From positions 2,108,001-2,172,000 of the forward strand of contig JAVHJL010000003.1 of the NCBI GenBank assembly GCA_036971715.1: a DNA stretch of 64,000 bases. Reading direction: 5' to 3'. The notes beneath the pieces are model-generated. The model was not told where the DNA came from. It was given only the letters and a program-made list of their open reading frames with translations, and made no database searches. This DNA comes from Arthrobotrys musiformis (Eukaryota > Ascomycota > Orbiliomycetes > Orbiliales > Orbiliaceae). A program made the position numbers and the translations under genes. Shown here piece after piece: positions 59,359-64,000 of the stretch; within the stretch, counting starts at the first letter, position 1; the number at the start of each line of letters is the position of its first letter.

Positions 59359-62300
59359 ATGCCTGGCCAATATCAAGGTTCCCAAGCCTTCAACCAGCTT
59401 GACCCCTTCGCAGATGAGTCTGTGAATCCCAATACCGGGTCCCTGAACTTTTCTGTGCCCCTCGTCAAGTTGCAAGGGAAAAACAAGAGCATCGACTTGA
59501 ACGTGAGCTTGTTCTACAGCGCCGGATTTCGGGGAACCTTCGGTCTTCCACAGAACTGGGGACTCAATTTACCCTACGTTCTCGGGAATAGCGTAACCAC
59601 CAGCGGTCGAACCTATGTCATTGACCCTGAGTGGTCCGATGTCACGCGCTATGAGTCTGGTTTGAAATATACAAACAATCATGGCATTAAATTCACTCCG
59701 GTGTCTCCTCCTCTTCCTTTGCCTTCTGGGCTCCATGGGGAATACGCGTATCAACTTAAAAACGCTGATGGCTCCATGGAATATTTCGACATAAAAGGCA
59801 AGCCATTAGAGCGCCATGATATACATGGAAATTATTTGCACTATACCTTCATCACCGGTGACCAACATGGTATAGATGAACCATCACTGAGAGTCGATGA
59901 AATCATTGACTCTTGGGGCCAGACCATCAAGTTTACCTACGAGCAAGGCTCTGAGATGACCATTAAACTACCAGATGGAGGTGTAACTGTGGTCAAGTTC
60001 TCGCAAGATGGCGTATATCGAATTATCGATCCTGCAGGGCGCAAGACTGAGCTTGAGTACGTCCCCTTCGGTGACGACCAGCAACTTTTGGGTCGAATCG
60101 AGTACCCTTCTGGTCTTATATCCACATTCGAATATACTTCAATCCAATATCTCAATCAGGATGGAAGTCCGGGCAGAATGTCTGCTGTAGAACACTTTCG
60201 GCACCTGGATTCTACGAAGAAGGTGTACCGGCATTATAAATACATCTACGGCGAAGAATCTACGAATACGTATACTGGCGCCTCCATTGGGTGCAAGTTG
60301 GGCGGTTTGGAAGACACATTGATGGACAATTACCAACATGCGTTGGATTACAGGTCAGTGCCTTTTAATAATTAGGTATACACGCAACATTTTACTGATT
60401 ATAGAACTACAATACTAGATATGATGTAGCCCGGGTAACCCTTGACTCGGACGAAAGGCCTATCGCGCGGTGTCTCACCTGGTTCAACAACTTGCATTTG
60501 GCGGTTGAGGAGATAAATTATCTCTTCGACGAACAGCGATACCCCGTCGACGCCACCAAGACAGTTTTGACCTACAGCATTGACAGAGATAAGCGCGCAC
60601 GGGTCACGAGCTACTTTCTCCCAATTCGAACGGAGGCCTTCCATAATATTGCATCGCTAGGTAGCACAGCATTATGGCGGGCAACGACTCGCACCGACGC
60701 GGAGTACGATAGCTACGGTAACTCAATTAAAACCACTGAATGGATCAGCACGGACGGTACTGGATACACCGAACGATCTTCAGTGAAAACAGAATACTCT
60801 ACGACGAAGAAAGGAGTTCAGATTGCCGTGAAAATATGGACTACAGACATGATTTCTCGCACCGTCGAGTACAAGGAACAAAAGCCGACTGATGATGGCA
60901 GGAGTATCGCTTCCTCAGCCACATGGTTCCAAGATGGTATAGGATCGGGAGCTCAGCTACTCCCATGGAAAGAAGTTTTGATGAAGTACGATGAATCCGG
61001 AAGGCTTGTTAATGAAACAACAGCCTGGATTAAAGGCGCCCAGGTCCCAGAGGGTTCCCTATCATCGGTAACTTCTAAGTTTGAGTATTCCAGAGTACGC
61101 GGCGGAATCCTCTCAATCACCGAAACTAGTGCACGAGGCGATCGCACTGTAGTCGAGCATGATGTACGTCGGTCGAACGCACCTATCATTAAAAAGACTC
61201 TTCCACTTGGACAAAGTGAATCTTTTGAGTACGATATTGTTGGTAGAGTTATCAAGCACGGCGACGCCTTAGGCCAACAAACCACAACCGTCTATTCAGA
61301 TGGCCCCGTGGGCACATCCAAGACGGTCACTACACCCCTGAAGTATTCCCAAAAGACTTCCTATGACGTTCTTGGGCGGGAGGTCGAGGTTTCCGACAAT
61401 GGTGACCCGACAGTACCCTTTATGAGCCAACCATCAAGAGTCTTGAGCCGCAATAAATACAACTGCTTGGCTCTTCAGGAGGAGACGTTGGATAAATTTG
61501 GCATGACGACAAAATACAAATATGACGGCCTGGGTAGACCTGTAACCATAACGGATCCGCACGGAAACGTTGTTAGTTACAAATACTATGAGGGTGGCCA
61601 GCGGGTAACAGAATCAATCAATGGCAATCTTCGTAAAGAGACCAATCTTGATGCCCTCTCGCGTGTTCTACGCGAAGTCAAGTATCCTGATACCGATGAC
61701 AAGTCTACTACATCTCGCATTATGCACGAGTACGTGTATAACGGGAGCGGCGAAGTGATCGAGAGAACGTTGTCACGAACGGACGGGACTAGCTCCAAAA
61801 CTCGACTCGAGACGGAGGTGGTAAAATACGGCCCAACAAAGACTTTGCTGTCACGTACCTTGATAGGGTTCACAGAGCGAGGCAAGGACACTGTGACCAG
61901 ACGATTTGTTCTCGATCTGTTCAACAATCACTCAACATATACCAAGGAAACTGTTTACTCGGATGGCAGGTCGTTCAGGAATCAAGGACCAACCCGGATA
62001 TATAATGAAATTAACAAGCTCGTCATTCATCGAAACCAAGAAGGCAAAGAGGAACGTCACCACTATAACGCAAACGGATGGGATGAGAGAACCGTTCGAT
62101 TTGACGGCACGGAGATAAAATACAAGTGCGACAACAATGGCCAGGTCACTCGGATTTCATACCCCTTGAGCACCACCGAGCATAGCTTTGATGCTGATCG
62201 TCGACTGGTCCAAACCCGCGAAGGGGGCGATGTAATTAAATACTCTCGCTCGCTGGATGGTAGCATTACGGGTCAATCATACGGCGATGGTCGCACACAA

Positions 62301-64000
62301 TCCATCAGACTCGATAAGTTTAGTCGAATAGTCCAAGAGACTGATGTGTTTGGCATTGTTAAAGAAACCGAATACACCAGCTTTGGATTAGTCGCTCGCC
62401 GAAAGTGTCAAGGTGACATTATGACCTACAACTACGGCACTGTAAACCATACTTACAATCAGCACCTTGGTTACAAGTTCAGCGGCAGTGAAGATTATAC
62501 GAGAAGTATTACGTACGATGGCTTTGGCCGTGTGCGCCAGAATACAGCTAGGGTTTCGGGATCGAGCGCTGTTTTGCTGGAAACAACGTATGAATTGGAT
62601 GCCCGTCAGAAGGTCATATGGCTCAAATCTTCCTCGGCCGTGTTCCCGGAACAAAGAAGTGACCGAAGATTCTTATACGATGGTCTCGGTCAAATGACTC
62701 AAGAAACCCATGCTGTTGACGGGCAACAATCAATAACAAAGTATGCATATGACGGGAACGCAAACGTTCTATCGGTTGATGTTGATGGCCAGACGACTTC
62801 TATGACGTACAACAAGATTGACCAGCGCACTGACAGAGGTTTCACTTACGATGCAAACGGGCGTCTTCTTGAGGACAATGAAGGGCTTAAATACGTTTTT
62901 GACGAGCGTGATAGGTTGTTGTCTGTATCATCGTCTTCAGATACGCCGACGAAGTTCGCCTACCACTCAGACTCTCATTTAGCTCAGAAGAACGAGGGTG
63001 ATACTGACGCCGTCAAGTTCTATCATAACAACAGCAACAAGAAGATTGATACTTTCCATGAGACAAAAAGGGAGGGCCAAGTAAGAGACACCAAGACGAG
63101 CTTCTTATCCGATTCCGACACCATTATTGCAGGATATACAAACGGCAGGCCCTCAGACCGCTTCCTAGATCAACTCAACTCTACGGTTCTGATCCTTGGT
63201 GGTGCTGGAAAGCATGTGTCTGCCAAATACGGGGCCTATGGTGCTAGCAAGTTAAGACCCCCTTCTGGAAATCTCTCGTCCAGCTTTGGGTTCACGCAAG
63301 CCTTCACTGATGAGAAAAGAGGTCTCGTGTACCTGGGCTCCCGCTTCTACAATCCGAGGCAAATGTCCTTTGTCTCTATGGATACATACGTGACGGAGAA
63401 CCGCTACGCGTACTGCGACGGCGACCCCGTTAACCGTATCGACCCCACCGGCCACTTTTGGGCCGAGGTTATCCCCACTGTCTTAGGAATCGCTGCAGCC
63501 GTCGTTGCAGGCGCGATCTTCACCGCTGTCACGGGTGGAGCGGGGTCTCCGGTGGCCATGGCTGTCATAAGCGGTGCTATATCAGGTGCAGTCGGCAGCG
63601 CCACAACTCTGGGTTTACAAGCGGCATTCGGCAGAAGGGTTACCGGAGGTGATTTCGTGACCGCACTTTTAGTCGGTGGTATTGGTGGCGCCATAACCGG
63701 TGGCCTCGGGAAGTATTTCCAGGGTGTTGCAAAAGGAAACTTTTATAAGGCCATATTGGGCGGCGCGGCGACTGGAGGTGCCGCGGGCGGTGTGAAAGAG
63801 GCTATTATAATGATAAGGAGCGACAAGGATTTCAGCGTGGGAAGGTTGGCATTAGGTATAGTTCAAGGCGCCTTGATCGGTCTTGCTAGTGGCTACTGGG
63901 CTCGAAGGACTTATATCCGTGAAACTGCCTTGAAGAATTATCAGGCACAATTAGAAGAAATGAAGGGGAGATATTTATATCCGGATATAGTGTTGCAGTA
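59359..64000 (+). CDS. Rhs/YD-repeat protein of bacterial type, C-terminus beyond the window
   Basis: Two exons, 59359-60353 and 60419 to beyond 64000; one 65-nt intron (GTCAGT...ACTAG) splits a codon, and the frame stays open from there to the edge, giving at least 1525 residues. The N-terminus has no signal peptide. It contains NPNTGSLNFSVPLVKL, then FGLPQNWGLNLPYVLG, as in bacterial Rhs/TccC proteins. Dozens of YD repeats follow (for example KYKYDGLGRPVTITDPHGNV, then RSITYDGFGRVRQNT, YDANGRLLEDNEGLKYVFDE), which in bacteria wrap into a closed beta shell around a toxic C-terminus. The core closes near residue 1345: GLVYLGSRFYNPRQMSFVS, NRYAYCDGDPVNRIDPTGH. After it comes a Gly/Ala-rich hydrophobic part (AAAVVAGAIFTAVTGGAG and more). 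The cargo domain itself is not in view, so toxicity cannot be judged. Likely an ancient gain from bacteria; intron and codon use are now fungal. Confidence 0.9.

Noticed and set aside
1..64000. tRNA, rRNA and CRISPR-type features
   Set aside because: GGTTCGA-like strings (for example near 4754 and 52317) lack the arms of a tRNA; no regular spaced repeats and no rRNA stretch were seen.

Overview
The window is eukaryotic and comes from a filamentous ascomycete (Pezizomycotina). The evidence is short GT-AG introns (about 50-130 nt) with CTAAC/CTGAC-type branch sites, Arg-rich mitochondrial presequences, a class III-type chitin synthase, an Atf1/AtfA-type bZIP factor, fungal isocitrate lyase, a fungal claudin-like four-span protein and a Mug65-like DysF protein. 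Class or genus cannot be fixed from this sequence. Gene models below were spliced by hand; every multi-exon model keeps its reading frame through all junctions.

Layout. 1-15.8 kb: 3' end of a chitin synthase gene, a 6.2 kb gene-free tract, an AtfA-like stress bZIP gene, mitochondrial ribosomal protein mL58, an M20 dipeptidase (Dug1/CNDP type) with two possible starts, and a claudin-like membrane protein. 15.8-20.9 kb: AT-rich, gene-poor, with TAGGTACC-type motifs, one doubtful small secreted-protein gene and a possible solo LTR. 20.9-28.9 kb: CDK10-like kinase, EXD1-like 3'-5' exonuclease, weak hypothetical models and a glyoxalase-fold protein. 29.5-46.7 kb: a run of conserved minus-strand genes: mitochondrial PPR protein, PhyH-type dioxygenase, isocitrate lyase, Cdt1, intracellular alpha-xylosidase (GH31) and a Mug65-like DysF protein.

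47.7-64 kb is different: long spacers, a degraded RNase H fragment, and four accessory genes with features of biological-conflict proteins. These are a TPR-CHAT caspase-like protease, a tail-anchored protein with a zinc phospholipase C/P1-nuclease-like motif, a small secreted six-cysteine protein, and a very long Rhs/YD-repeat protein of bacterial type that has gained an intron and runs off the right edge. This accessory block is the most interesting part of the window. That its members work together is inference; the individual domain calls are much firmer.
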